Origin: Desulfovibrio sp. ZJ209 | GTDB taxonomy: Bacteria; Desulfobacterota; Desulfovibrionia; Desulfovibrionales; Desulfovibrionaceae | Direction: 5' to 3' | Assembly: GCF_011039135.1 (NCBI RefSeq) | Contig: NZ_JAAKEJ010000001.1 | Location: 186,001-250,000 of the forward strand | Length of the DNA stretch: 64,000 nucleotides | In this document: positions 45,854 to 53,274 of the stretch, piece after piece | How the letters are laid out: every line of letters starts with the position of its first letter | How positions within the stretch are numbered: position 1 is the first letter of the stretch | Made by a program: the position numbers and the translations under genes | The notes under the pieces: model-generated | What the model was told of the DNA's origin: nothing | Databases searched by the model: none | The model's input: only the letters and a program-made list of their open reading frames with translations

Positions 45854-46936
45854 TCACCACAGCCCCATGCTGGGAATATCCATGCCATTCGCGGGCACGG
45901 GAAGCTCGGGCAGGACGGGCTCCGCATCGCTATCCGAACCCTTATTGTCTTCGGGCTGGCTGCCGTCTGTCCGGCTTTCTTCCTGTCCATCGATACCGTC
46001 CACGCCCCCAGACTCTGAGGACGATGTGGCCGGGGCTGTCTGTCCACCGGCCAGAAGCGCGTCCAGCACCGTGGCCGGGCCGTAGCCCTCGATGAGCTTC
46101 TGGGCGTGCAGGACAAGGGCCTTGCTGTCCGAGAGCAGGCAGACCAGCCCCTGAAGCAGGAGCAGGTCCGTGCCCGTTATCGTGCCCTTGGCGGGCATCC
46201 GGCCAAGGGCGGCCTTGATGATGTCGGCCACAGGCGCGACATGGGGCTCCACGAAGGAGAGGCCCACCAGCTTTCCATGCAAAGTCCTGAGCGGCGAGAG
46301 CGCCTTGTGGGTGACTTCCGTCTTGCCCATATAAACGCGCCGCCATATCTCCTGCGCGGACTTGGCCACCTCCGAGAAGAGCGTACCACCAAGCCCTGTC
46401 ACCTCGTCGGCGAGCCCGGCTTCCAGCACGGCGTTTTCATCCGCATGGCTTTCCAGCGGGGCCACCTTGTAGAGCTGCCAGCGGAACCCCATGCGACCGC
46501 GCACATAGTCCGAGGAAACGACCGAATTGCGGATGATTGACGCCCATTCCTGATGCTTGGCGATCCACGCTTCCAGCGAGGTGTCGTAGGCCGCGAGGAA
46601 GTCCTCCTTGGCGGCGCGGAACTCGTCCCGGATGCTGATGAGCTCGGCCACGATGTCCCCGGCCTTTTCTTCGGGAATGGCCCAGCCGGACATGAAGCGC
46701 ACGCCGTGCCGGTCAAGGAAGGTGAAGGCGCGGGACTTGAGGGTCGAAAAGATGCGCAGGCTTTCCGGGTCAGCCACACGCTTGGAGCCGAGGGAGGCGA
46801 GGTCTTCGGGCGGCAGTTCAGCGCCGCCCAAGTCCTCGGGGGTCATCTTCTTGCGGGCCGACCAGAGGCTGATGTCGAGGTTGACGGCCAAGAGGTTGTC
46901 CAGGATTTGGATGTCGGAGTGCAGAATGTTGTTCAT
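45854..46936 (-). CDS. DUF3150 family protein
   Basis: 360 residues from the ATG at 46936 (AAAGGAGAATC upstream). The N-terminal DIQILDNLLAVNLDISLWSARKKM, with its Trp-Ser-Ala-x-Lys-Lys motif, and GWAIPEEKAGDIV are typical of DUF3150; the middle is helical and the last 60 residues are an acidic Ser/Asp/Glu-rich tail. No enzymatic motif is visible. It is four bases from the VWA start and 14 from the clamp-like gene. Homologues accompany MoxR-VWA pairs on phages and integrative elements, so it is probably a structural partner. Confidence 0.8.
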   Translation of the reverse strand: MNNILHSDIQILDNLLAVNLDISLWSARKKMTPEDLGGAELPPEDLASLGSKRVADPESLRIFSTLKSRAFTFLDRHGVRFMSGWAIPEEKAGDIVAELISIRDEFRAAKEDFLAAYDTSLEAWIAKHQEWASIIRNSVVSSDYVRGRMGFRWQLYKVAPLESHADENAVLEAGLADEVTGLGGTLFSEVAKSAQEIWRRVYMGKTEVTHKALSPLRTLHGKLVGLSFVEPHVAPVADIIKAALGRMPAKGTITGTDLLLLQGLVCLLSDSKALVLHAQKLIEGYGPATVLDALLAGGQTAPATSSSESGGVDGIDGQEESRTDGSQPEDNKGSDSDAEPVLPELPVPANGMDIPSMGLW

Positions 46937-46950
46937 GTGATTCTCCTTTT

Positions 46951-47616
46951 TTAGGCGGCTTTGGCTTCGGGGAGGCTGAGGACGAAGATGACGCGGATGT
47001 CCGCGTCGTCCGCATCGGAATGGTACTTGAGCTGCGCGAGGCACCCCGCGTCCTTCCACCTGGCAACGGACATGGGGATGGTCTGGCCCACGGGCACAGG
47101 GAAGACCTTGCTTGCGCGACCCAGCTCCCGCACCGGGATGCACACGTTGGCGGGCGACATGGCCTGTTTTTCGCCCTTGGCGGCGTTGGTGGTTATCTGG
47201 TCGTAGGCCGGGACTTCCAGATTGGCGGGGCAGGCCACGCTGGTGGAGCTGCCGTCCGGGAGGGCCACGGAAAGGCGGTAGCCCTGACCTTTTTCCTCAT
47301 TCACCGTGAGCGTAGCGACGCCCTTGCTCTTGCAGAATCTCACGAGCAGGGCGGCTTCCTGCGCTCCCAGAAGCACGGCCTTGTCCTTCCTCGGAAACGA
47401 GGGCTTGGGTGCGCCCTTTTCCTGCACGAGCGCGAGGCGGCGTTCATAGTAGCCGTTGCCATCGCAGCCGATGACGGCCAGCTTCTTCTGCTTGGGCGGC
47501 AAGATGAGCAGGATGTGGGCGGTGGCCTCCCACGCCTCGTTCTTGCCGGCATAGAGGGCGGCGTCCCTGAGAGCATGGCCCAGCGAGAGGGCATTCACTC
47601 GAACCTGATAGGACAT
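46951..47616 (-). CDS. Unknown protein with weak sliding-clamp-like features
   Basis: 221 residues. Segments such as KKLAVIGCDGNGYYERRLALV (near residue 45), AVLLGAQEAALLVRF and the C-terminal IRVIFVLSLPE recall the beta strands and central helix of DnaN-type clamp domains, in two repeats, but the similarity is too weak to call by eye. It lies between the AAA+ ATPase and DUF3150 genes with short gaps, so it is part of that module. Confidence 0.6.
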   Translation of the reverse strand: MSYQVRVNALSLGHALRDAALYAGKNEAWEATAHILLILPPKQKKLAVIGCDGNGYYERRLALVQEKGAPKPSFPRKDKAVLLGAQEAALLVRFCKSKGVATLTVNEEKGQGYRLSVALPDGSSTSVACPANLEVPAYDQITTNAAKGEKQAMSPANVCIPVRELGRASKVFPVPVGQTIPMSVARWKDAGCLAQLKYHSDADDADIRVIFVLSLPEAKAA

Positions 47617-47640
47617 GGGGAATCTCCTTGAGATTTTGGT

Positions 47641-48969
47641 TTAAATGTTGGTGAGGGCTTCAACGATAACGTAGCCCTCACGGAGTTTCTTGCCCGCTCG
47701 GTATTGCAACTCCTTGCGCGGGTCGTTCTCACGGCACTTGTCCTTGGCGAAGAAGCGGCTCTGGTTGACGGCATGGGTGCGCCCAAAGGCGATACGCAGT
47801 CCCTCCGGCACGATGGAACCGATCCAGTCCTTTGACCGGGAGCCTTCAGACGTCATCGTGGTTTTGCGGAGGTACAGGCGCACATCCTTGTCCTGCGGGA
47901 CGGCAGCAAGCCTCGTCGTCAGGAAGCGGACGCCATTTGCGCCTGTGAGGGTGTCGCCGCTGTCCGGGCTGACAGTCTCCTCCGGCTGTTCGCCGCCATG
48001 CTGCGGGAACATACGCTGGGCAAGCTCGTGGAGCATGGCGCGGGTTTCCGCCGAAGCGCGATAGCCCAATGCCCGGTCGAGGGCATAGGTCACGGGCTGG
48101 ATGCCCTGTCGCGCGAGTGGCTGGAAACGCAGGGTGAGGTCAGCCCAGCGCAAGAGGCTGCGCGTTGAGAACGTGACCTCAATGCTTGTGCCGAAACTGC
48201 CGCCGTCCTCCCCCATGAAGAGCTTGCGGACTTCGTTTGCGAAGTTCACCATCGTGGCGCAGAGGGCTTCGGGAAGCTGCGTGAAGCGTTCCCCGAGCAG
48301 GCACTTTTCGACTTCGGGAGCGGGATAGCCGAGCTCGCAGAGCATGAATCGGTCGGCAAAAGCCAGATTCTGTCGCTGCACGCCCTGATAGAGGCCCGTG
48401 TCGTCGCCACCGCCGTTGGTGTTGGCGGTGGCCACGAAGCGGAACCCGGCATGGGGAGCGATGAGTTCGCCGCCATTCTCGGCGATGCAGAGGGGTGAGC
48501 CGTCGAGTATGCCATTGAGACCGGCGGCCACTTCCGGGGAGGTGAGGTCAATTTCGTTCAGGAGGAAGAGGCCCCCATACCGCATGGCAAGCGCGAGCGG
48601 GCCGTACTCGAACACCATGTTGCCGTCCCTGACGCTCAAATGGCCCACGAGGTCGGCGAACTCGAGCCGCCCGTGGCCCGTGACTTCAAAGACGGGATAG
48701 TTGAGCCGGGCGGCCAGTTGCTTGATGCAGGAGGTCTTGCCGCAGCCCGTGGGGCCAAAGACGTAGAGCGGGTCGCGCGGGTCGAGGAACCAGACCACGA
48801 GGTCCCGGCTGGCCTCATGGAAGATGTAGCCGGGGTCGATGGCCGGCGTGTAGCTGGAGGGCGCGGCGTAGCCCCTAACGATTGTGCCGCTCTTTTTACC
48901 GCTGAATACCTGCCCCGCATCCAGTTCAACGGGTTGGAGGGCGGAGAGTTCTTCATGGATCATGTTCAT
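47641..48969 (-). CDS. MoxR/CobS-type AAA+ ATPase with C-terminal WGR-like domain
   Basis: 442 residues from the ATG at 48969 (GGAGA seven bases upstream). Walker A is VFGPTGCGKTSCIKQLA (about residue 70), Walker B GGLFLLNEIDLTSPEV (about 133), sensor 1 FRFVATANTNGGGDD (about 177), with an arginine finger near ADRFMLCELGYP. These match the CobS/MoxR clade, which acts with VWA proteins. Residues about 360-435 (VRLYLRKTTMTSEGSRSKDW to KKLREGYVIV) resemble a WGR domain, otherwise known from PARPs and nucleic-acid-linked proteins. It heads the minus-strand operon ending at 43866. Confidence 0.85.
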   Translation of the reverse strand: MNMIHEELSALQPVELDAGQVFSGKKSGTIVRGYAAPSSYTPAIDPGYIFHEASRDLVVWFLDPRDPLYVFGPTGCGKTSCIKQLAARLNYPVFEVTGHGRLEFADLVGHLSVRDGNMVFEYGPLALAMRYGGLFLLNEIDLTSPEVAAGLNGILDGSPLCIAENGGELIAPHAGFRFVATANTNGGGDDTGLYQGVQRQNLAFADRFMLCELGYPAPEVEKCLLGERFTQLPEALCATMVNFANEVRKLFMGEDGGSFGTSIEVTFSTRSLLRWADLTLRFQPLARQGIQPVTYALDRALGYRASAETRAMLHELAQRMFPQHGGEQPEETVSPDSGDTLTGANGVRFLTTRLAAVPQDKDVRLYLRKTTMTSEGSRSKDWIGSIVPEGLRIAFGRTHAVNQSRFFAKDKCRENDPRKELQYRAGKKLREGYVIVEALTNI

Positions 48970-49045
48970 GCTGGTCTCCATACGCAGACAGCCTCCGTTT
49001 GACGGGAGGCTGCCTGCGGGGTAAGGTTTCATGGTGGAGGTTGCT

Positions 49046-49306
49046 ATGGCTCAGACGCAGATTTCCATTGACGCGGATATGCTTGCCCGCCTCGATGCCA
49101 CGTCCTTGGCCAATTCCGTTTCCCGCGAGGAAGCCCTGCGGGAAGCTATCGACAATTATTGCGAGTATGACCGCTGGTTCAGGGCCAAGGTTGAGGAGGG
49201 GCGCAAGGCATATGAGGAAGGCAGATATGTCTCCAATGAGGAGGCAACGCGTATCGCTCAAGAGCGTTGTGCTGAACTTCGCAGAATGATGTCTGGTGGA
49301 AAATGA
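49046..49306 (+). CDS. Ribbon-helix-helix antitoxin (ParD/CopG type)
   Basis: 86 residues from the ATG at 49046, which has GGTGGAGG five bases upstream; an in-frame ATG at 49031 is less favoured. The N-terminal QTQISIDADMLARLDA strand and two following helices make a DNA-binding ribbon-helix-helix, and the C-terminal half (FRAKVEEGRKAYEEGRYVS) would bind the toxin. Its stop overlaps the toxin start (ATGA), the usual coupled order, and the pair should be autoregulated. Confidence 0.85.
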   Translation: MAQTQISIDADMLARLDATSLANSVSREEALREAIDNYCEYDRWFRAKVEEGRKAYEEGRYVSNEEATRIAQERCAELRRMMSGGK

Positions 49307-49593
49307 CTAGCGTTATCTGGTCAATTCCTGCACTTGAAAGCCGGAATACGATTATTCGCTATATTTCCAGAGACAACCCGGAAGCAGCCATCGCGTTAGA
49401 TAACGAATTTTCAAAAGCCATTGAGCGCATAGCGATGTTTCCTCAATCTGGCCGATTAGGTAGAGTTGAGGGCACAAAGGAAGTTGTGGTTCGCTCCAAT
49501 TATGTCCTTGTCTATGAACAACGGAATGAGGACATCGTTGTCCTCATTGTCCTTCATACTGCCCAGCAATACCCTCCCGAGGACATCGGCTAG
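49303..49593 (+). CDS. ParE/RelE-superfamily toxin
   Basis: 96 residues with the family pattern: SVIWSIPALESRNTIIRYIS at the start, AIERIAMFPQSGRLGRVEGTKE in the middle, and VVVRSNYVLVYEQRNEDIVVLIVLHTAQQYP at the end (strands and basic residues). The ParE-like end suggests a gyrase poison rather than a ribosome-dependent RNase, though this is a family inference. It is coupled to the antitoxin and stabilises the element. Its stop overlaps that of the convergent gene at 49590. Confidence 0.87.
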   Translation: MTSVIWSIPALESRNTIIRYISRDNPEAAIALDNEFSKAIERIAMFPQSGRLGRVEGTKEVVVRSNYVLVYEQRNEDIVVLIVLHTAQQYPPEDIG

Positions 49594-49973
49594 ACAGCCT
49601 CGGAAAAGCTGATATATCGCCCCAGCTCCATATCAAAGGGATTTTCCCAGAAGCCGCCGCGCAACTCGGTGTCGTCGTAGTCCTCGCCGATACGGATGAA
49701 GCGGAAATCCTCATACGGCAGCTCCGACATGAGCTTCTCGATGAAGTCCACCTCGGGGAAGTGCGCCGGGTCATCGTCGTACCACTTGAGGTAGTCCCAG
49801 TACCACGCCTCATGGCCGCTTTCCTCGTCCTTGGCGTGCTTGTCCGCGTAGTCAAAGAACTCCCGGACGCGCTTGCGGACTCCTTCGCCGAGTTCAGGTG
49901 ACGCCAGCCTATTCTCCAGGGTCTCAACCCCGTGCCTGGTCAGCGCCAAGCCCACATCAGACCGATAGCCCAT
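49590..49973 (-). CDS. Small mobile-element protein of unknown function
   Basis: 127 residues starting MGYRSDVGLALTRHGVETLE, a beginning seen in hypothetical proteins of phages and integrative elements. It is acidic and Trp/Tyr-rich (EAWYWDYLKWYDDDP, DFRFIRIGEDYDDTEL), with no membrane segment. It is 18 bases downstream of the Cas4-like nuclease gene and probably cotranscribed with it and ERF. I can assign no activity. Confidence 0.7.
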   Translation of the reverse strand: MGYRSDVGLALTRHGVETLENRLASPELGEGVRKRVREFFDYADKHAKDEESGHEAWYWDYLKWYDDDPAHFPEVDFIEKLMSELPYEDFRFIRIGEDYDDTELRGGFWENPFDMELGRYISFSEAV

Positions 49974-49991
49974 GATTTCCTCCTGTCACTG

Positions 49992-51155
49992 TCAGTTGAT
50001 CGCGTTGACGGTAAGCCTCGAAGAAGGCGCACCTGCCCGCTCATGGCGGGCAAGCAGCGCGTCCACGTCGATGTCGTCCATGTGCTCCGAATAGAAGATC
50101 GCCGCCAGCTCTTCCTTGAGCGTGTCGCGGTTGAGTACGCTGCGCCCGGCTATCTCGCTTACCCTGAAACGATGCCCGCCGGTATTGATCCAGTCCTGCG
50201 TGCCCGCGAGCTGGTGCGCCACCTTGAGGACGGCTTCAAGCTCCTTGATTTCGCCATCCAATTCGGAGCGGCGCTCTTTGAGGTTTTCCAGCTTATCGAG
50301 CGCCGGCTCCCATTGCGGCTGGCTTGCCCCTTGAGGAAACTTGGGGCAGTCCCCGTTGAACTGGCAGCTCGTGCAGAGGGGATGAAAGCCCGTGGCGTGC
50401 GGAATGTCGGACAGGGCAGCCCGTCCTTCCTTGACGCCGGAAAGCAAAGCCCAATACTCATGCGCTTGCTCCCTGAGCCTCTCCAGCGCGTGAGCGTCCC
50501 ACAGATACGGCCCAAAGGCTCGTGCGTATCGCATCGACACGCAGAGCAGCCAGCCCTCGATGGATACTTTTTCGGGGTTATCAGGGAGGTTCAGCCCCAG
50601 TTCACGGCGGCACAGCTCCGGGAAGCCTACCTTCTCATGCGCAATAGAGCCATCCTCCCGCCTCAGCGTGAATCTCGGGGCATCCCACAGCTCATCCAGC
50701 ATTGCCACCTGTCCCATGACCTGCCGCTCGTGGGCCTCGTAGGGCTCTTTTGGCAGCGTCTCCATGCTCTTGATTTCGAGCACGCGCACGGCAGGCTTGG
50801 GCTTTTCCCAGACGAGGGCGAGGTCAAGATGCGCCCGGATGGGGACACCGGCATAGCTGTCGCTGATTTCCACCTGCCGCATGAAGCTCAGGCCCGCTGC
50901 CGCCAGCGAGCCAGCGATGCCATCCTCGAACCAATGCCCGCGCTGGAGCGTGAGCAGGCGCTCCACCGTCGTGTCGGCCTCAGCCAACTTTCCTGCCACA
51001 GCCGCACGGGGGCAGTCCGCATAGCGAGCAATGTCGCTCATGCCCAGATAAGCCGAGCGGTCGCCAAGCTGAGCTTCTGTCTGTTTTTGCCCATGAAGCT
51101 CAAGGCCCCGCCGGAGAACCTCCAGCAGGGCCTTTTCGCGTCCAGTCTCACACAT
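49992..51155 (-). CDS. PD-(D/E)XK nuclease, Cas4/RecB-like, with cysteine cluster
   Basis: 387 residues. The nuclease core shows RGHWFEDGIAG (motif I glutamate region, about residue 72), RAHLDLAL (Asp, about 110) and VRVLEIKSM (E-x-K, about 125), then QVMGQVAMLDEL, the helix usual after EXK. Cysteines in ADCPRAA (about 47) and HPLCTSCQFNGDCPKF (about 265) could hold a 4Fe-4S cluster as in Cas4 and AddB. The C-terminal third has a coiled coil (KLENLKERRSELDGEIKELE). It is next to the ERF annealing protein, so it probably makes the single strands that ERF anneals. Confidence 0.8.
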   Translation of the reverse strand: MCETGREKALLEVLRRGLELHGQKQTEAQLGDRSAYLGMSDIARYADCPRAAVAGKLAEADTTVERLLTLQRGHWFEDGIAGSLAAAGLSFMRQVEISDSYAGVPIRAHLDLALVWEKPKPAVRVLEIKSMETLPKEPYEAHERQVMGQVAMLDELWDAPRFTLRREDGSIAHEKVGFPELCRRELGLNLPDNPEKVSIEGWLLCVSMRYARAFGPYLWDAHALERLREQAHEYWALLSGVKEGRAALSDIPHATGFHPLCTSCQFNGDCPKFPQGASQPQWEPALDKLENLKERRSELDGEIKELEAVLKVAHQLAGTQDWINTGGHRFRVSEIAGRSVLNRDTLKEELAAIFYSEHMDDIDVDALLARHERAGAPSSRLTVNAIN

Positions 51156-51164
51156 GTCAGCCTC

Positions 51165-51815
51165 CTAAACGGCGTCCGCGTATTTCCACCAATACTTCCG
51201 CTGGGCGTTCCACCGAAAACCCAGGCCAGAGAGAATCTCCTTCTTGGGCTGGGTGTTGCCGCTGGCCACGATGCACTCACGGCCATCCTGCGCCGATACG
51301 CGCTGATAGGTGACGCCCTCCAGCGCCGGAAGTTCCGCAGGCTCCTGAGCAGCCTCCTGTCGATTGCCAGCCAGCCTCCGAGGCGTTTGTGTACGTGTCG
51401 AGCCGCCCTTCCTGCCACAGGCTGCTTCACCGTCATCGTCTTCCGTGACAAGCCCGAGCATCGCCGTGAGCGCATACCGGCGAGCGTAGGTAATGGCGCT
51501 CCCCATGCCCTGCGGGTCGGCCTTGGGGAGCGGCACGACGGCGATGGAGCTCTGCCACTGGCCGGATTCCGTATGCGTGAGCTTGGTCATCAGGCCGATG
51601 GCTCCGGGCGTATCCACGGGCACCGGGCACTGACACATCCATATGCCGTTTTCGAGCAGCGCCTCACGGCTCGCGGCCATGACCGAGTTGAGGGTGGCGT
51701 ACTTGGACTTCGTGAACGGATTTGTGGCGTCCTTGGCAGCGGGCAGCAACTGCCGCTGCACATTGAGCAGGGCCTTTGCCAATTTCGTAGTGTCCTGCGA
51801 GTTCATCTCCTGCAT
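51165..51815 (-). CDS. ERF family single-strand annealing protein
   Basis: 216 residues from the ATG at 51815 (GGAGG at five-base spacing). The ERF core spans about 15-125: LLPAAKDATNPFTKSKYATL, SREALLENGIW and the signature GSAITYARRYALTAMLGL. The linker (GGSTRTQTPRRLAGNRQEA) is basic, and the C-terminal FRWNAQRKYWWKY resembles the aromatic patch found at the end of such proteins. It promotes RecA-independent annealing during element replication or repair. The divergent AT-rich region upstream should hold its promoter. Confidence 0.88.
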   Translation of the reverse strand: MQEMNSQDTTKLAKALLNVQRQLLPAAKDATNPFTKSKYATLNSVMAASREALLENGIWMCQCPVPVDTPGAIGLMTKLTHTESGQWQSSIAVVPLPKADPQGMGSAITYARRYALTAMLGLVTEDDDGEAACGRKGGSTRTQTPRRLAGNRQEAAQEPAELPALEGVTYQRVSAQDGRECIVASGNTQPKKEILSGLGFRWNAQRKYWWKYADAV

Positions 51816-52310
51816 GGTTCCTCCGATTTTGCTTGCTAATTATTCTTCTCGAACAGGAAATCTGCTCCCCTGTTCAAAGAAGTAATATAGCTGCGAATAC
51901 GGATGAAACACATTGTTCCTACTTGCTTGGTGCACGCGCACAGGCGCACACTGATATTTACGAAGATTGTTATTCATTCTTTTTGTTATGCAAAGTATAA
52001 ACTTTATCGCAAAAATAAACTCCTGATATTTTCTACATTTTTCAAAATAAAAACCTGATACTCCCTGTGTTGAGTCATCAACATTTTCCCCGCTTAATTG
52101 GTAATATCCTAATTAATATATTCTAGTAGATATGCCATATATAAAATATATAAATCATTCTACAATAAATAAAAAATATAGAAACTACTCAATTAAATTC
52201 TCTACTACATTTTCCATCCCAGTATCCTATGTAAAATAAAAATGAGGTACACTATAGCTTGGATGAGTAGTACAACAGAAACGAACATTAACAAGACCAA
52301 GGAGAAAATA
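51816..52310. other. AT-rich divergent intergenic region with a GCGCAC cluster
   Basis: About 500 bases without a gene, separating the ERF operon from the replication genes. It is strongly AT-rich apart from TGCACGCGCACAGGCGCACA (51931-51950), which contains two GCGCACA-type motifs also found in numbers at 56183-56275. This should contain the promoters of both operons and could be part of an origin or regulatory region. Confidence 0.5.
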
Positions 52311-52925
52311 ATGGAAACGACTATTGAAGAAACGTATCGTGGTTATCGAATCAACACAGGTGAAAATAACAACCTTCCTTGTAATATCAAAACTTTAGAC
52401 CAGTATATTGATATACTAGAGTACATGGAAAAGATGCACTCAAGAGTTCTTTCCGTGAGATTAGACATACACACACCTATCGATAGCGAAGTTCCTCTTA
52501 GAAAGAAAATGACACGTATCCTTGAATCAACAAAAAGGAACCTAGAGAGCAAGAATAATAGTAATAACAAAGTAGATATGCACTATGTCTGGACGGCTGA
52601 GAGAACAGCACAGGCTGCAAAAGAGCATGTCCACCTGGATATATTGGTAAACGGGAATATAACCAAAAACGGATATGGGATATTCAAGACTCTTGAGAAA
52701 GTTGTAAAACGTCAGATTCCTGATGCGAATGATGGACTTGTTGAGTTTTGTAAGAGCAACGGTGAGAAGGGCATATTCATCGACAGAAATGACCCTCATG
52801 TTGAGGATAAACGCAACGAGGCCACCTACGCAGCAAGCTATCTAGCTAAGGCGAGCAGCAAGGAATACAAAGCCAAGGGTGCACGGTTTTCCTCAGCTTC
52901 ACGACTTCCTTCAAATTGGCGCTAG
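52311..52925 (+). CDS. Inovirus Gp2/YagK-YfjJ-like replication-associated protein
   Basis: 204 residues from the ATG at 52311 (AAGGAG six bases upstream); earlier in-frame starts at 52242 and 52263 lack a ribosome site. The C-terminal part has YVWTAERTAQAAKEHVHLDI (the His-x-His resembles a HUH-type site), NGYGIFKTLEKVVKRQI, IDRNDPHVEDKRNEATYAAS and YLAKASSKEYK, in the order seen in the YagK/YfjJ family. These resemble rolling-circle replication proteins of filamentous phages and satellites. It begins the replication operon. Confidence 0.75.
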   Translation: METTIEETYRGYRINTGENNNLPCNIKTLDQYIDILEYMEKMHSRVLSVRLDIHTPIDSEVPLRKKMTRILESTKRNLESKNNSNNKVDMHYVWTAERTAQAAKEHVHLDILVNGNITKNGYGIFKTLEKVVKRQIPDANDGLVEFCKSNGEKGIFIDRNDPHVEDKRNEATYAASYLAKASSKEYKAKGARFSSASRLPSNWR

Positions 52926-52961
52926 ACACCACTCCTCCACCTTCGACCCTAAAGGAGCAAT

Positions 52962-53192
52962 ATGAAAAAGGAACATCCGCTCATCACTTCCCTTCGTGAA
53001 AGCCTCCCTGCTGTTTTCACTCGCGATGTTGCCGCCAAGCATCTTGGTGGCCTTCTTACTGCAAAGACACTTGCTAACTACGATGCCAGAGGCGTTGACC
53101 CATGTGTAAAGGAGCGTATTGGGAAGAAGGTACTGTATCAGCGCGAGGATTTTCTGGGCTGGCTCGAATCCCGCTTTACTAGCGATGCCTAA
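52962..53192 (+). CDS. Small helix-turn-helix protein, AlpA/excisionase-like
   Basis: 76 residues with AAAGGAG before the ATG. The pattern AVFTRDVAAKHLGGLLTAKT then LANYDARGVDPCVKERIG and KVLYQREDFLGWLESRF is that of small winged-helix regulators such as AlpA or Xis: a helix-turn-helix followed by a wing and a C-terminal W-L-E-x-R. It may control the DUF927 gene or assist excision. It lies between the Gp2-like and DUF927 genes. Confidence 0.7.
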   Translation: MKKEHPLITSLRESLPAVFTRDVAAKHLGGLLTAKTLANYDARGVDPCVKERIGKKVLYQREDFLGWLESRFTSDA

Positions 53193-53216
53193 TTTCAATC
53201 AATAAATTACTTTGGG

Positions 53217-53257
53217 GGTATGGTATGCTGAGGAATATCCCGAAGCATAACCATACC
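53217..53257 (+). promoter_or_regulatory. Hairpin immediately before the DUF927 ribosome site
   Basis: GGTATGGTATGCT (53217-53229) pairs with AGCATAACCATACC (53244-53257) with one bulged A. It ends four bases before AAAAGGAG and has no T-run, so it is more likely an operator or a translational control element than a terminator. Confidence 0.5.
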
Positions 53258-53274
53258 TCCCAAAAGGAGTAGGA

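Noticed and set aside
53193..53274. The hairpin before the DUF927 gene as a terminator
   Set aside because: No T-run follows the hairpin on the plus strand, so I kept it as a control element.
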